A stretch of 32,055 bases of DNA from contig JAZDFB010000165.1 in NCBI GenBank assembly GCA_043808305.1, positions 1 through 32,055 on the forward strand. The letters are read 5' to 3'. The DNA is from JBBAAP01 sp043808305 (lineage in GTDB: Bacteria; Planctomycetota; MHYJ01; JACQXL01). How positions within the stretch are numbered: the first letter of the stretch is position 1; each line of letters begins with the position of its first letter. A program made the position numbers and the translations under genes. The notes below the pieces were generated by a model. That model did not search any database. It was not told the DNA's origin and saw nothing but the letters and a program-made list of their open reading frames with translations. Shown piece by piece: positions 8,391 to 15,066 of this stretch.

Positions 8391-8800
8391 TGGTTAGGCA
8401 GTTTTCCTAACAATTCCATCAGGCTTTTCTGTACTTCGGGTAGTTTAAGGGTTTTAATCTTTTTGTCCAGCTTGCGTTGGGATACAGGCACTTTTTTATC
8501 CTTGACCGTTTTACGGTCATATCTGAGCCGGACGATGATATCCAGCCCGGCCGCAGGCCCGCACAGGGCCGGTTTATTCAGCCGGAATGATTCGCGGATA
8601 AGCCGCTTGATGCGGTTGCGCCAGACGGCCAGATGGACCTCCTTGCCGATGGCCAGGCCGAGTCGGCAATAGCCCAGTTCGTTAGGAATGATATGAACGA
8701 AGAGCAGGTCGTTGCTCAAGCTCCGGCCTCTCTTGAAAACCCGCATGAACTCTTTATTCTTAAGAATTCGTTGCTTCTTGCTGAAACCGTGTAATTTCAT
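8387..8800 (-). CDS. rnpA: Ribonuclease P protein component
   Basis: RnpA helps the RNase P RNA bind and cleave precursor tRNAs at the 5' end. The 137-aa product begins MKLHGFSKKQRILKNKEFMRVFKRG (shown as MKLHGFSKKQ and KNKEFMRVFKRG), with the family RNR signature VWRNRIKRLIRESFR in the middle. The frame stays open upstream into the tRNA, but those residues are antisense tRNA sequence. ATG 8800 is preferred, with ATG 8809 as alternative; a promoter -10 box overlaps 8809, so 8800 fits a leaderless message. The usual neighbour rpmH is absent. It sits instead next to tRNA-Pro, which is itself an RNase P substrate. Confidence 0.93.
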   Translation of the reverse strand: MKLHGFSKKQRILKNKEFMRVFKRGRSLSNDLLFVHIIPNELGYCRLGLAIGKEVHLAVWRNRIKRLIRESFRLNKPALCGPAAGLDIIVRLRYDRKTVKDKKVPVSQRKLDKKIKTLKLPEVQKSLMELLGKLPNH

Positions 8801-8807
8801 ATAAAGC

Positions 8808-8836
8808 ATATTATATCGCCAATTTTGTTTTGGCAA
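8808..8836 (-). promoter_or_regulatory. rnpA promoter, leaderless arrangement
   Basis: Minus strand: TTGCCA (8836-8831), exactly 17 nt, TAATAT (8813-8808). The -10 box ends 7 nt before ATG 8800, so transcription should start at or within a base or two of the start codon. Confidence 0.65.
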
Positions 8837-8886
8837 GTTATTTATCTTGACCCGGTTGGGGCAAATTACTAATATGGTTGACTCTT

Positions 8887-8962
8887 CGGGGCGTGGCGCA
8901 GCCTGGCTTAGCGCGCCTGCTTTGGGAGCAGGAGGTCGGTGGTTCAAATCCACTCGCCCCGA
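8887..8962 (+). tRNA. tRNA-Pro (anticodon UGG)
   Basis: A 76-nt cloverleaf. The acceptor stem CGGGGCG (8887-8893) pairs with CGCCCCG (8955-8961), discriminator A at 8962; C1-G72 is typical of bacterial tRNA-Pro. The anticodon arm is CCTGC, TTTGGGA, GCAGG, giving TGG. The T arm contains GGTTCAAATCC. CCA is not encoded. Its 3' flank matches that of the inverted tRNA-Pro at 9713-9788. Confidence 0.95.
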
Positions 8963-8966
8963 TATA

Positions 8967-9063
8967 GAAATTCTCCGAACGCAGTCCCCCCGAAAGCATT
9001 CGGGGGAGACGAGTGAGGTTAGAATTTCTTATCCCGCAACTATTTCTGTGAAATAGATGCGGG
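8967..9063 (+). repeat. Palindromic element directly after tRNA-Pro(UGG)
   Basis: Hairpin 1: GAAATTCT (8967-8974) with AGAATTTC (9021-9028). Its loop starts CCGAACGCAG and ends GTGAGGTT, as in the 6079 copy, but carries a nested hairpin CCCCCGAA (8987-8994), AGCA, TTCGGGGG (8999-9006). Hairpin 2: CCCGCA, A, CTATTTC, loop TGT, GAAATAG, A, TGCGGG (9033-9063). Stem bases differ from other copies while pairing is kept. Confidence 0.8.
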
Positions 9064-9082
9064 GTAAACTGTGTGATTTAGT

Positions 9083-9131
9083 GACTCTTATCCCGCAACT
9101 ATCTCTGTGAGATAGATGCGGGGTTAGAGTC
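9083..9131 (+). repeat. Second tandem copy, hairpin 2 only
   Basis: CCCGCA, A, CTATCTC, loop TGT, GAGATAG, A, TGCGGG (9092-9122), enclosed by GACTCTTA (9083-9090) and TTAGAGTC (9124-9131). Compared with the preceding copy, TTTC/GAAA has become TCTC/GAGA, a compensated pair change. It lies in the ridA 5' region. Confidence 0.75.
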
Positions 9132-9162
9132 CTGATATAAATTCGAAATTAGAAAGGTAATT

Positions 9163-9546
9163 ATGAACAAGAGAATTATCAAGACGGATAAGGCGCCGGC
9201 CGCCATCGGGCCGTATTCACAGGCTGTTATGGTTGACGGGTGGTTGTTCCTTTCCGGGCAGATACCGATTAACCCGGCTACCAACCAGGTGGTGGAAAAC
9301 AATATTACCAAACAATCAGAGCAGGTGCTCAGTAATATCAAGGCGGTAATAGAGAGCGTCGGGGGGACGCTCGACAATATTATCAAAGCCACTGTTTATC
9401 TCAAGGATTTAGCGGATTTTGCCGCTATGAACGAGGTATACCAGAAGTATTTCACCAAAGACTACCCGGCCAGGTCCACGGTTCAGGTAGCCAAATTACC
9501 CAAGGATGTAATGGTGGAAATAGATGTAATCGCGGTCCTAAAATAG
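9163..9546 (+). CDS. ridA: RidA family enamine/imine deaminase
   Basis: RidA proteins are small cytoplasmic trimers that hydrolyse reactive enamines and imines released by PLP enzymes such as threonine dehydratase. The 127-aa product has normal family length. It shows IGPYSQAV (15-22), LFLSGQIPINP (28-38), the conserved PARSTVQV with the substrate-carboxylate Arg104, and MVEIDVIAV with Glu119 near the C-terminus. These are the residues of the deaminase (RidA) branch. The ATG has a GAAAGG about 7 nt upstream. It stands alone between two inverted tRNA-Pro genes, preceded by two palindromic hairpins and followed by another. Confidence 0.95.
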   Translation: MNKRIIKTDKAPAAIGPYSQAVMVDGWLFLSGQIPINPATNQVVENNITKQSEQVLSNIKAVIESVGGTLDNIIKATVYLKDLADFAAMNEVYQKYFTKDYPARSTVQVAKLPKDVMVEIDVIAVLK

Positions 9547-9585
9547 GTGTTCAACGTCTCGTAAGTTTTCTTATACTCGGCAGTA

Positions 9586-9608
9586 AGTCGTTTTGCTTCA
9601 AAACGACT
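9586..9608 (+). terminator. Perfect hairpin after ridA
   Basis: AGTCGTTTTG (9586-9595), loop CTT, CAAAACGACT (9599-9608): ten paired bases, 39 nt after the ridA stop. No U-tract follows, so it is a hairpin of unproven terminator function. It abuts the minus-strand palindromic element and may be part of it. Confidence 0.4.
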
Positions 9609-9612
9609 CTAA

Positions 9613-9708
9613 CCCCGCATCTATCCCACAGGGATAATTGCGGGGTAAGAACTTCTAACCTCACTCGTTCCCCCGAATGCTTTCGGGGGACTGCGTTCGG
9701 AGAATTTC
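9613..9708 (-). repeat. Palindromic element directly after tRNA-Pro(CGG)
   Basis: Inverted copy of the element at 8967. On the minus strand hairpin 1 is GAAATTCT (9708-9701) with AGAAGTTC (9656-9649), one mismatch, and the same nested CCCCCGAA/TTCGGGGG. Hairpin 2 is CCCGCA, A, TTATCCC, TGT, GGGATAG, A, TGCGGG. The inner stem again differs from the other two copies and still pairs. Confidence 0.78.
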
Positions 9709-9712
9709 TATA

Positions 9713-9788
9713 TCGGGGCGAGTGGATTCGAACCACCGACCTCTTGGTCCCGAACCAAGCGCTCTAAACCAGGCTGAGCCACGCCCCG
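9713..9788 (-). tRNA. tRNA-Pro (anticodon CGG)
   Basis: A 76-nt cloverleaf on the minus strand. Acceptor CGGGGCG (9788-9782) pairs with CGCCCCG (9720-9714), discriminator A at 9713. The anticodon arm CTTGG, TTCGGGA, CCAAG gives CGG. The T arm has GGTTCGAATCC. CCA is not encoded. Sequence outside the anticodon and D arms is nearly the same as the UGG gene, and the 3' flanks match for about 75 bases, which points to a duplication. Confidence 0.95.
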
Positions 9789-9900
9789 TTTAAGGTTTAT
9801 CTCTTTATCATTATATTTTAATCCGGTCAAGAAAACCAGATAAGTCTAAGCTATAGATAAAAAAATCCGGGTAATCGGCGGCTAAAAACACTCGGTTATT

Positions 9901-9940
9901 AAACCTGTTTACTTGACAGGTTTCCTCAAATTGGTAAAAT
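9901..9940 (+). promoter_or_regulatory. Promoter with overlapping inverted repeat, upstream of the HD-GYP-like gene
   Basis: TTGACA (9913-9918), 16-nt spacer, TAAAAT (9935-9940). An 8-bp perfect inverted repeat AAACCTGT (9901-9908) and ACAGGTTT (9916-9923) overlaps the -35 box, a usual place for a repressor operator. A leader of about 75 nt without a clear Shine-Dalgarno site leads to the ATG at 10021. Confidence 0.6.
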
Positions 9941-10020
9941 AAATAAAATTACCCTGTTATTTTATCTTCTTTTAGGAGATAACGCGCCAGTCGATAAATG
10001 GGCAGTTCGCATCGGTATTA

Positions 10021-11442
10021 ATGGTTAGATTTTCAGACATATTCAAAAAGCTAAAACAGTTTGAAAGCAAGGATACCAGCCCGGCGGTATCTCAGGGGCA
10101 AGTGGAACTAAAAAATGCTTCAATCAAACCGCCGGTGAGTGATTTGTCATTCAGTCACGCTCTTTCCGAAGAAAGAACGGAAAGCGCCATTCCGCCGGCG
10201 CTTAATGCCCGGATAATAAACGTCCGGGCGGGAATTTCTGCTCCGGAGCAACCGGCCGCCGGCAAAACGGTTTCTGAATTACCGCCGGCCCGTCCGAATG
10301 ATGCGTATTTAGGGGTGCATTTTGCTTTGGCCGGAGGAAAAGGCAATACCGAGGAAAAAAGAGTTAATGTTGCTGAACCGCCGCCGGACGAGTCCGGGCA
10401 ACCGCAGACTCCAAGTAGTTTCCCTTACAGCCTAGCAGCAATCATCGGCGCGGCAATTGACGGACCGGGCGCCGAACAATCCGCACCCGGGCCGCTTAAC
10501 ATATCAGGTATCATCAAGGCCCAGGAAACACAGGAAATCCAGAAGGCCCTGGAATTATACGACAATCTCATCGCGTTTAGCCAGATTATTCTGGAACAGG
10601 TCGATAAAAAAAAGTCGTTGAAATCCATTAATCTTAAAGGCCTTACCGGCGTAATCCAGGAAATGGTATCGTTAATCACCAATGGAGACCGGGGTTTACT
10701 GGACCTGATATACCGGTCGTCCAAGGATAACTATTTAATAGCGCATCTGGTTAACACCTGCATCATTTCGCTGGAAATAGGTAAAGGGTTAGGTTACAAC
10801 CCGTCACGGCTGGCAGATATAGGGCTGTCCGCCTTTTTACACGATGTCGGCATGCAGGAAGTTTTCCCGCTTATCTATCGTCAGGATAAGCTTTCCCGCG
10901 ATGAATATGACCGCGTAAAAATGCATGTCATAGCCGGAGTGAACCTGCTGAAAGAAGTGGAAAACCTGCCGCCGGAGGTCCTGGAGGTTTGTGCCCAGCA
11001 TCATGAGCGGATAACAGGCGGCGGTTACCGCAGCCTGGGCGGCGCGATGATCAGCGAATACGCCAAGATTATCGGGCTGGCGGATACCTTTGAGGCGATA
11101 ACCCATTCCCGTCCGCACCGCCGGCAAAAGAGCGGCCAGGCCGCCATTAAGGACTTGATTGAGAACTCCGGCGATTCGTTTGACCGGAAGGCGTTAAAAG
11201 TGTTGGTCAAACGCATCGGCATATACCCGGTCGGAACCTGGGTGGCGCTGAACACCGGTGAAATCGCCCGGGTAGTCAGGGTCAATGAGACATTCCCGAT
11301 AAGGCCGATTGTAACAATAATGATGCTGGCCGATAAAAGCACGCCGATAGAAACCAAAACCATTGACCTGGCTAAAAACCAGAATGTTTATATTCGAACC
11401 ACCCTGGATGAAGAAGAAATAATCGGGAAAATGCCTAAATAG
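10021..11442 (+). CDS. HD-GYP-type phosphohydrolase domain protein with degenerate GYP motif
   Basis: The 473-aa product has about 165 N-terminal residues rich in Pro, Ala and Glu, with no hydrophobic segment, so it is cytoplasmic. The C-terminal half is an HD-GYP-like domain. It has HD at 274-275 (AFLHDVGM), KMHVIAG with His302, QHHER with His327-328, and IIGLADTFEAITHSRPHR with Asp355. HD-GYP enzymes cleave cyclic di-GMP. Here the usual HHExxDGxGYP is HHERITGGGY followed by R, so the DGxGYP signature is partly lost, whereas most metal ligands remain. It may have altered specificity or act as a sensor. The last 90 residues (VGTWVALNTGEIARVV) form the beta-rich tail common after HD-GYP domains. 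Confidence 0.85.
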   Translation: MVRFSDIFKKLKQFESKDTSPAVSQGQVELKNASIKPPVSDLSFSHALSEERTESAIPPALNARIINVRAGISAPEQPAAGKTVSELPPARPNDAYLGVHFALAGGKGNTEEKRVNVAEPPPDESGQPQTPSSFPYSLAAIIGAAIDGPGAEQSAPGPLNISGIIKAQETQEIQKALELYDNLIAFSQIILEQVDKKKSLKSINLKGLTGVIQEMVSLITNGDRGLLDLIYRSSKDNYLIAHLVNTCIISLEIGKGLGYNPSRLADIGLSAFLHDVGMQEVFPLIYRQDKLSRDEYDRVKMHVIAGVNLLKEVENLPPEVLEVCAQHHERITGGGYRSLGGAMISEYAKIIGLADTFEAITHSRPHRRQKSGQAAIKDLIENSGDSFDRKALKVLVKRIGIYPVGTWVALNTGEIARVVRVNETFPIRPIVTIMMLADKSTPIETKTIDLAKNQNVYIRTTLDEEEIIGKMPK

Positions 11443-11494
11443 CAGTTTTGACTATTAGGATTCAGGTCGGACGTTGAACAAGCCATTAATTCAG

Positions 11495-11527
11495 CTATTT
11501 CCATGCTTGAAATAGTTGACTTTTTTT
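11495..11527 (+). terminator. Putative terminator after the HD-GYP-like gene
   Basis: CTATTTC (11495-11501), loop CATGCTT, GAAATAG (11509-11515), then TTGAC and a run of seven T (11521-11527). The stem is AT-rich and the T-run is displaced by 5 nt, so efficiency is uncertain. The arms are the same as the inner stem of the element hairpin at 9040-9056. Confidence 0.45.
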
Positions 11528-11805
11528 AGCATAATAATATTAATTAAATAGAGATAATCAATTTTGGAACAGCAATAAATATAGCCCGTCTCTGGCTGGT
11601 TATATAGGCTCAGTTAGGTTAAATGGCTGGTTCGGGTTGTTCTTATAACGTCGGTTGGGTATTCATGATTTTTGGTGCCCACCGGAAAAATGTTACAAAT
11701 GGTTATTCCATACTTTTTAGTGCTTGTGGTTATTTATAAGGCTGTGTGTATGCGTAAACGGCCAAGCGCAGATGGGGGAATAAGTTCCGTACGTTTTTGA
11801 TAACC
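11528..11805. other. Intergenic stretch with no recognised gene
   Basis: Part of a 487-bp gap between the HD-GYP-like and GYD genes. It has AT-rich sequence at 11528-11580 that could hold a promoter. I could not match it to tmRNA, RNase P RNA, SRP RNA or 6S RNA by eye. A 38-codon frame at 11623-11739 is not convincing. An unannotated RNA or a long 5' leader is possible. Confidence 0.4.
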
Positions 11806-11925
11806 AGCGTAGCGTTGTAATTAATGATGTCCTGATGTTGCTACGCTCATCGGGATATAGGCGCCGTTAACGCGCTCTTACCCGCCTGTTTGGGTAATTG
11901 CTGACCGGCGCTAATGAAGGAGGAG
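11806..11925 (+). promoter_or_regulatory. Structured leader of the GYD gene (possible cis-regulatory RNA)
   Basis: Three stems can form. Stem I is AGCGTAGC (11806-11813) with GCTACGCT (11840-11847). Stem II is TCCTGATG (11830-11837) with CATCGGGA (11848-11855), one G-T pair; its loop contains the 3' arm of stem I, so they exclude each other or form a pseudoknot. Stem III is GCGCCG (11861-11866) with CGGCGC (11906-11911), enclosing TTACCC (11878-11883) and GGGTAA (11892-11897). A strong AAGGAGGAG (11917-11925) follows directly. No known riboswitch consensus was recognised. Confidence 0.45.
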
Positions 11926-11929
11926 TATC

Positions 11930-12208
11930 ATGGCGAAGTTCCTGATGTGGGGAAAATATTCACCTCAAGGAATAAAGGGCATTAATTCGGAACGGACCAA
12001 AAAGGCGGTGAGGATAATTGGTCAATCCGGCGGAAAGATTAATTCAATGTATGCCTTGTTGGGAGAACATGACCTGCTTTTTGTGGTGGATTTCCCCGGT
12101 GTTCCCCAAGTATTTAAGGCCTCAACTTCTTTAACCAAACTGACCGGCATTGCATTTACGTCTTCACCCGCGATAGACGTCAAAGATTTTGACCGGATAA
12201 GGACATAA
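11930..12208 (+). CDS. GYD-domain protein
   Basis: A 92-aa single-domain protein resembling the GYD family (PF08734), a ferredoxin-like fold of unknown function in bacteria and archaea. It begins MAKFLMWGKYSPQGIKGI. Next come SERTKKAVRIIGQSGGKI, the position of the family signature filled by LLGEHDLLFVVDFPG (GEHD instead of GxYD), and the C-terminal TGIAFTSSPAIDVKDF. The ATG at 11930 is well supported by AAGGAGGAG 4 nt upstream. It follows a long structured leader and precedes the nucleotidyltransferase gene by 65 bp. No catalytic residues can be named. Confidence 0.85.
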   Translation: MAKFLMWGKYSPQGIKGINSERTKKAVRIIGQSGGKINSMYALLGEHDLLFVVDFPGVPQVFKASTSLTKLTGIAFTSSPAIDVKDFDRIRT

Positions 12209-12230
12209 CCGTTTTTTAACGAGGAATCAG

Positions 12231-12274
12231 TCCTGCATCCGCACGGATATCGAGTGTCTTGGGCGGGTGCAGGA
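12231..12274 (+). other. Long hairpin in front of the nucleotidyltransferase start
   Basis: TCCTGCATCCGC (12231-12242) pairs with GCGGGTGCAGGA (12263-12274), 12 pairs including one G-T, with a 20-nt loop. The last paired base is the A of the ATG at 12274, so the hairpin could mask that start or terminate transcription from the GYD gene. Confidence 0.5.
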
Positions 12275-13386
12275 TGCGGGATTTAACTGCAAAATACCGG
12301 GTTACAAATTATCCCTGGATTAAATCATATCTGCCCAACGGCTTTGCGCCTGCAATAACGGGCTTGAGCGCCTTCGGCGCCATGGCGCGGAGTTTATCCC
12401 GCCTCTCGGCGGGAGCGTCAGATGGTGGCTTATGTATGCGTTTATTATCGCCGACTAAAGAAGAACAAAATTGGACCTTAGCCCGCAATGTCATCATTTA
12501 CGATGAACTCAATAAAGCCATTGAATCTTTCAACCGGGCGGAGATAAAGGCGGTGGTTTTGTCCGGCGCGGCTTTGGCGGCCACGGTTTACCCGAATATA
12601 AGTTACCGGCCCATGTCGGATATTGACATCCTTGCTGCGCAAGATGGTTTAACGGCCATAGAAAAGCAATTAGCCGGGTGCGGTTATCAACTTGAAATAA
12701 GCCGTGATAATGAGAGCCATTACCAAAAGAAAATCCATAATTTCACTTTGCATATTGACGTGCATAATAGCCTGCCTTATTCAGGCCAAGATGGTTTGGA
12801 TGATATCATGAGCCGGGCCTGTCAGGTGAAATTAAGCGGGGTTGACATATTTGTTCTCGATCCGGAGGATGCGCTGATATATGCCGGATTCGATGCCGTG
12901 GCCGGGCATGCCCGGATAACACGGACAGTGTTGAGTGACATAGCGCTGATTATCCGTAATCAGGAAATTACCGCCGGAAAATTCAACTGGCCGGATTTGA
13001 TTAAGCGCATCAAACAATACCGGGTTGAAGCGCCGTTGTATTTTGTCCTCTCAGAGGTCAGCCGCCGGGAATATGTCGCCATACCGGCTGATATTTTTAA
13101 AGCTATAAAACCTGCGGGGAAAAAAGCCTGGGAATTGATGATTTATCGGTATTTTATTAAGCACCGGAGCAACAATGATGATATTGCGCCGGTGTTGCGG
13201 GCTCTTACCCGTCCGGGCAAGGCGGGGCTGCTCAGGGAATCGTTTCTGCCTGCGGCAGGTTTCATGCAACGGCGCTATAATGTATCGACGGCGGTTTTAT
13301 ATGGGTATTATCCGATTCGTTTCTTTAGCCATATCTGGAGGGTAAGCAAACTGTCTTTCGGATTGTTAAGGGCGATTCTGTTTTAG
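12274..13386 (+). CDS. Nucleotidyltransferase family protein (PF14907-like)
   Basis: The product (370 aa from ATG 12274) shows the NTP_transf_5 pattern: AVVLSGAALAATVYP (about 94-108), YRPMSDIDILA (DxD metal ligands at 116 and 118) and a third carboxylate in LHIDVHNSLPY. Members often lie in clusters with HprK-related kinases and PqqD-like proteins, as here, and in lasso-peptide loci; their substrate is unknown. Start choice is hard: ATG 12274 closes a hairpin and lacks a Shine-Dalgarno site, whereas ATG 12436 has GGTGG 7 nt upstream but would remove the NGFAP segment that resembles the family's HGVAP motif. A palindromic element lies in frame between them. The 3' end overlaps the convergent radical SAM gene by 21 bp. 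Confidence 0.82.
   Translation: MRDLTAKYRVTNYPWIKSYLPNGFAPAITGLSAFGAMARSLSRLSAGASDGGLCMRLLSPTKEEQNWTLARNVIIYDELNKAIESFNRAEIKAVVLSGAALAATVYPNISYRPMSDIDILAAQDGLTAIEKQLAGCGYQLEISRDNESHYQKKIHNFTLHIDVHNSLPYSGQDGLDDIMSRACQVKLSGVDIFVLDPEDALIYAGFDAVAGHARITRTVLSDIALIIRNQEITAGKFNWPDLIKRIKQYRVEAPLYFVLSEVSRREYVAIPADIFKAIKPAGKKAWELMIYRYFIKHRSNNDDIAPVLRALTRPGKAGLLRESFLPAAGFMQRRYNVSTAVLYGYYPIRFFSHIWRVSKLSFGLLRAILF
12368..12414 (+). repeat. Palindromic element in the N-terminal part of the nucleotidyltransferase gene
   Basis: GCGCC, TTC, GGCGC (12368-12380), then GAGTTTATCCCGCC leading into TCCCGCC (12397-12403), TCTC, GGCGGGA (12408-12414). The second hairpin stem is the same as that at 18031-18047. It encodes an Ala/Ser/Gly-rich stretch (about residues 30-52) not typical of the family. 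It is the weakest match among the element copies. Confidence 0.5.
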
Positions 13387-14385
13387 TCGGCTGATCATTC
13401 CGGCATGACGGCATGCTTCGGATGAGGCGCTGAACATGTCGCCGTTTTCAACAAATGCCAGCCCCGGACACCGGCGGCAATAAATCTTCTTGGCGCATTT
13501 TTTGCAGTCCGCCACCTTCTCAATTGAATACTCGCGTATTTCTTTAAGTTGGCGCGAATAGCGCCATATTTTCCCGAATGATTGTTCATTAATATTTCCG
13601 GCTGCTAACGGCAACTGGATGCACGGGTAGACATCGCCGTAAGCGCTGATGGCGCAGTGCGATTTGCCCAGCGAGCATCCGGCATAATTGCCCGCGCCGT
13701 TGCCCGGCGGCCAAAGGTTCGCGGATTCCGATTGGTAAATCTTTCCGAGCTGGCCGTCATCCAGCCGGTATTTAATCGGGTTTTTTTGGCCGTTATCGCA
13801 GGGTGTTATGATTGGGTCGAGGTCATAGGGCACCGATAGTTGGTTGGCCATTTTAACCATTGATTCATATTCCGCCATATTATCCTTCATCATAATGAAT
13901 TTGAATCTGGCGGCTAAGCCGTATCTTTTCAATAGTTTAACCGATTTCATAGTTTGTTCGAACGACCCTTTTTTTCGTGTGACGCCGTCGTGAGTTTTAG
14001 CCTGCGCCCCGTAAACACTCAAAGATATGTCCATTATATTCAAGGTTGATAACTGTTTGGCGATATGCTCATCAATGAGCGTCCCGTTTGTGGCCACATA
14101 TATGGCCAGATTTGACTTATGGGCTTTGCGGCATATAGCCAAAAAATCCCGGCGCATCAACGGTTCGCCGCCGCTGATTAAAAGATAAAGGCATCCGGCA
14201 TTTCGCAATTCATCAATAAGCCTCAATATCCTTGCCGCGGCCATTTCCGGCCGGGTATCAGATTTCACCTGACAGCAATGCTTGCAATCAAGGTTGCATC
14301 GTCTGGTTATTTCCAGATGGACCGAAAGCGGGATTAAAGCGTTCTCGGCCTTCTCGATGATATGTTCCAGAATAGATAATGCCAT
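13366..14385 (-). CDS. Radical SAM/SPASM peptide-modifying-type enzyme
   Basis: The 339-aa product has the radical SAM cluster motif CNLDCKHC (Cys30, 34, 37), the SAM-binding ISGGEP (70-75) and a C-terminal SPASM region. The latter has GCSLGKSHCAISAYGDVYPC and a final Cys group CKKCAKKIYCRRC with a last Cys in SEACRH, enough to bind auxiliary Fe-S clusters. SPASM enzymes often modify ribosomal peptides (thioether, C-C or C-alpha links). The gene starts 1 nt after the PqqD-like stop, the usual partner arrangement (PqqD delivers the peptide). It ends convergent with the nucleotidyltransferase. It probably acts on the 48-aa peptide encoded upstream; that substrate is inference. Confidence 0.92.
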   Translation of the reverse strand: MALSILEHIIEKAENALIPLSVHLEITRRCNLDCKHCCQVKSDTRPEMAAARILRLIDELRNAGCLYLLISGGEPLMRRDFLAICRKAHKSNLAIYVATNGTLIDEHIAKQLSTLNIMDISLSVYGAQAKTHDGVTRKKGSFEQTMKSVKLLKRYGLAARFKFIMMKDNMAEYESMVKMANQLSVPYDLDPIITPCDNGQKNPIKYRLDDGQLGKIYQSESANLWPPGNGAGNYAGCSLGKSHCAISAYGDVYPCIQLPLAAGNINEQSFGKIWRYSRQLKEIREYSIEKVADCKKCAKKIYCRRCPGLAFVENGDMFSASSEACRHAGMISRLKQNRP

Positions 14386-14386
14386 G

Positions 14387-14662
14387 CTATTCTATCCGAA
14401 TCAATCCTTTGTCCGCCATATCCTCCAGGAATTTGATAGCATCCGCGCGGATAGTATCGGTTTCTTCCCGGTATTCTTCGGATATCGCATCGACCAATTC
14501 CTGCAGAGTCATTTTACGCTCCAGAAGTTCCCAGATACGCGACCCCAATTCGTTGAGCTGGTGCATCACCCGGGCTTTGGGGTCGACAATAACGGTTTCA
14601 TTCGCTATTTTCTGGAAGGGATAATCTGACCGGCGCTGAGCTGATTGTGCTAATTCCAGCAT
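14387..14662 (-). CDS. PqqD-like RiPP recognition element protein
   Basis: A 91-aa protein from ATG 14662. It has the PqqD layout: FQKIANETVIVDPKARVMHQLNELG (given here as IANETVIVDPKA and MHQLNELGSRIWELL), a winged-helix part TLQELVDAISEEY, and DAIKFLEDMADKGLIRI at the end. PqqD domains bind leader peptides and present them to radical SAM enzymes. An upstream start at 14734 would add 24 residues inside the preceding gene; ATG 14662 is chosen because it lies 2 nt after that gene's stop and follows GAGAGG and GCAGG sequence. It sits in a tight operon between the peptidase-like and radical SAM genes. Confidence 0.9.
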   Translation of the reverse strand: MLELAQSAQRRSDYPFQKIANETVIVDPKARVMHQLNELGSRIWELLERKMTLQELVDAISEEYREETDTIRADAIKFLEDMADKGLIRIE

Positions 14663-14664
14663 AT

Positions 14665-15066
14665 TTACCTGCCTCTCATTAAATGCCAGGGAATAAGGTA
14701 TATGGAAATAATTAATTTCAATACGTTGACCCAATTATTCTTGAGCGTAATCTTCCGCCCGTTTCTCAGCAGGTGCGTTGCTCTTCCGGAAATTTCGGCA
14801 TCCCGGCCGATACGCAGGCAATTAAAGGATGAAATGCCGTCGCCTTTAAGCATCATTGTCCGGGCGGTCCGCCAGATCAGCCTGTGCACGCAGAAGCGGT
14901 GTTCTGAATTTGCCAGATTGGCGATAATGACATCGCCCGGTATCGCCTTTGATAGAAGGCAATTCTCGGTAAGCACATAATCACCCGGGCGCAGGAAAGG
15001 TTTCATGCTGGTGCCGGTTATTCTCAGTGCGCGCGGATGATTAATATTGTCAGGCGATAACTGCAT
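14665..15066 (-). CDS. S24/S26-family signal-peptidase-like protein
   Basis: The 133-aa product has the serine protease box ITGTSMKPFLRPGDYVL (Ser20) and a second box FCVHRLIWR with His61, followed by MLKGDG (74-76). In LexA and signal peptidase I the base is Lys; in the SipW/archaeal S26B branch it is His in this position, which is what is seen. A hydrophobic C-terminal stretch (VLKLIISIYLIPWHL) may anchor it in the membrane. The start at 15066 overlaps the kinase-like gene by 17 nt. In this setting it could remove the leader of the modified peptide, replacing the peptidase-transporter of other RiPP loci; that role is inferred. Confidence 0.82.
   Translation of the reverse strand: MQLSPDNINHPRALRITGTSMKPFLRPGDYVLTENCLLSKAIPGDVIIANLANSEHRFCVHRLIWRTARTMMLKGDGISSFNCLRIGRDAEISGRATHLLRNGRKITLKNNWVNVLKLIISIYLIPWHLMRGR

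Noticed and set aside
8801..8953. Longer rnpA reading frame starting at 8953
   Set aside because: The extra N-terminus is the antisense of tRNA-Pro and its flank, and the promoter lies inside it. ATG 8800 fits the family N-terminus.
9029..9131. Possible CRISPR-like tandem hairpins
   Set aside because: Only two units, no regular unique spacers, no cas genes; they belong to the palindromic element family.
9551..9736. 61-codon minus-strand frame over the tRNA-Pro(CGG) 3' end
   Set aside because: It is made of the tRNA 3' end and the palindromic element read as protein, with no ribosome site.
8887..9788. Integrative element using tRNA-Pro as attachment site
   Set aside because: No integrase, recombinase or phage gene lies nearby; the repeats are explained by the palindromic element and tRNA duplication.
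11623..11739. 38-codon frame in the intergenic region before the GYD gene
   Set aside because: Only a weak TTAGG precedes it, it resembles nothing, and a frame of this length is expected by chance.
14663..14734. Longer PqqD-like protein from 14734
   Set aside because: It would lie within the preceding peptidase-like gene; ATG 14662 starts 2 nt after that stop.
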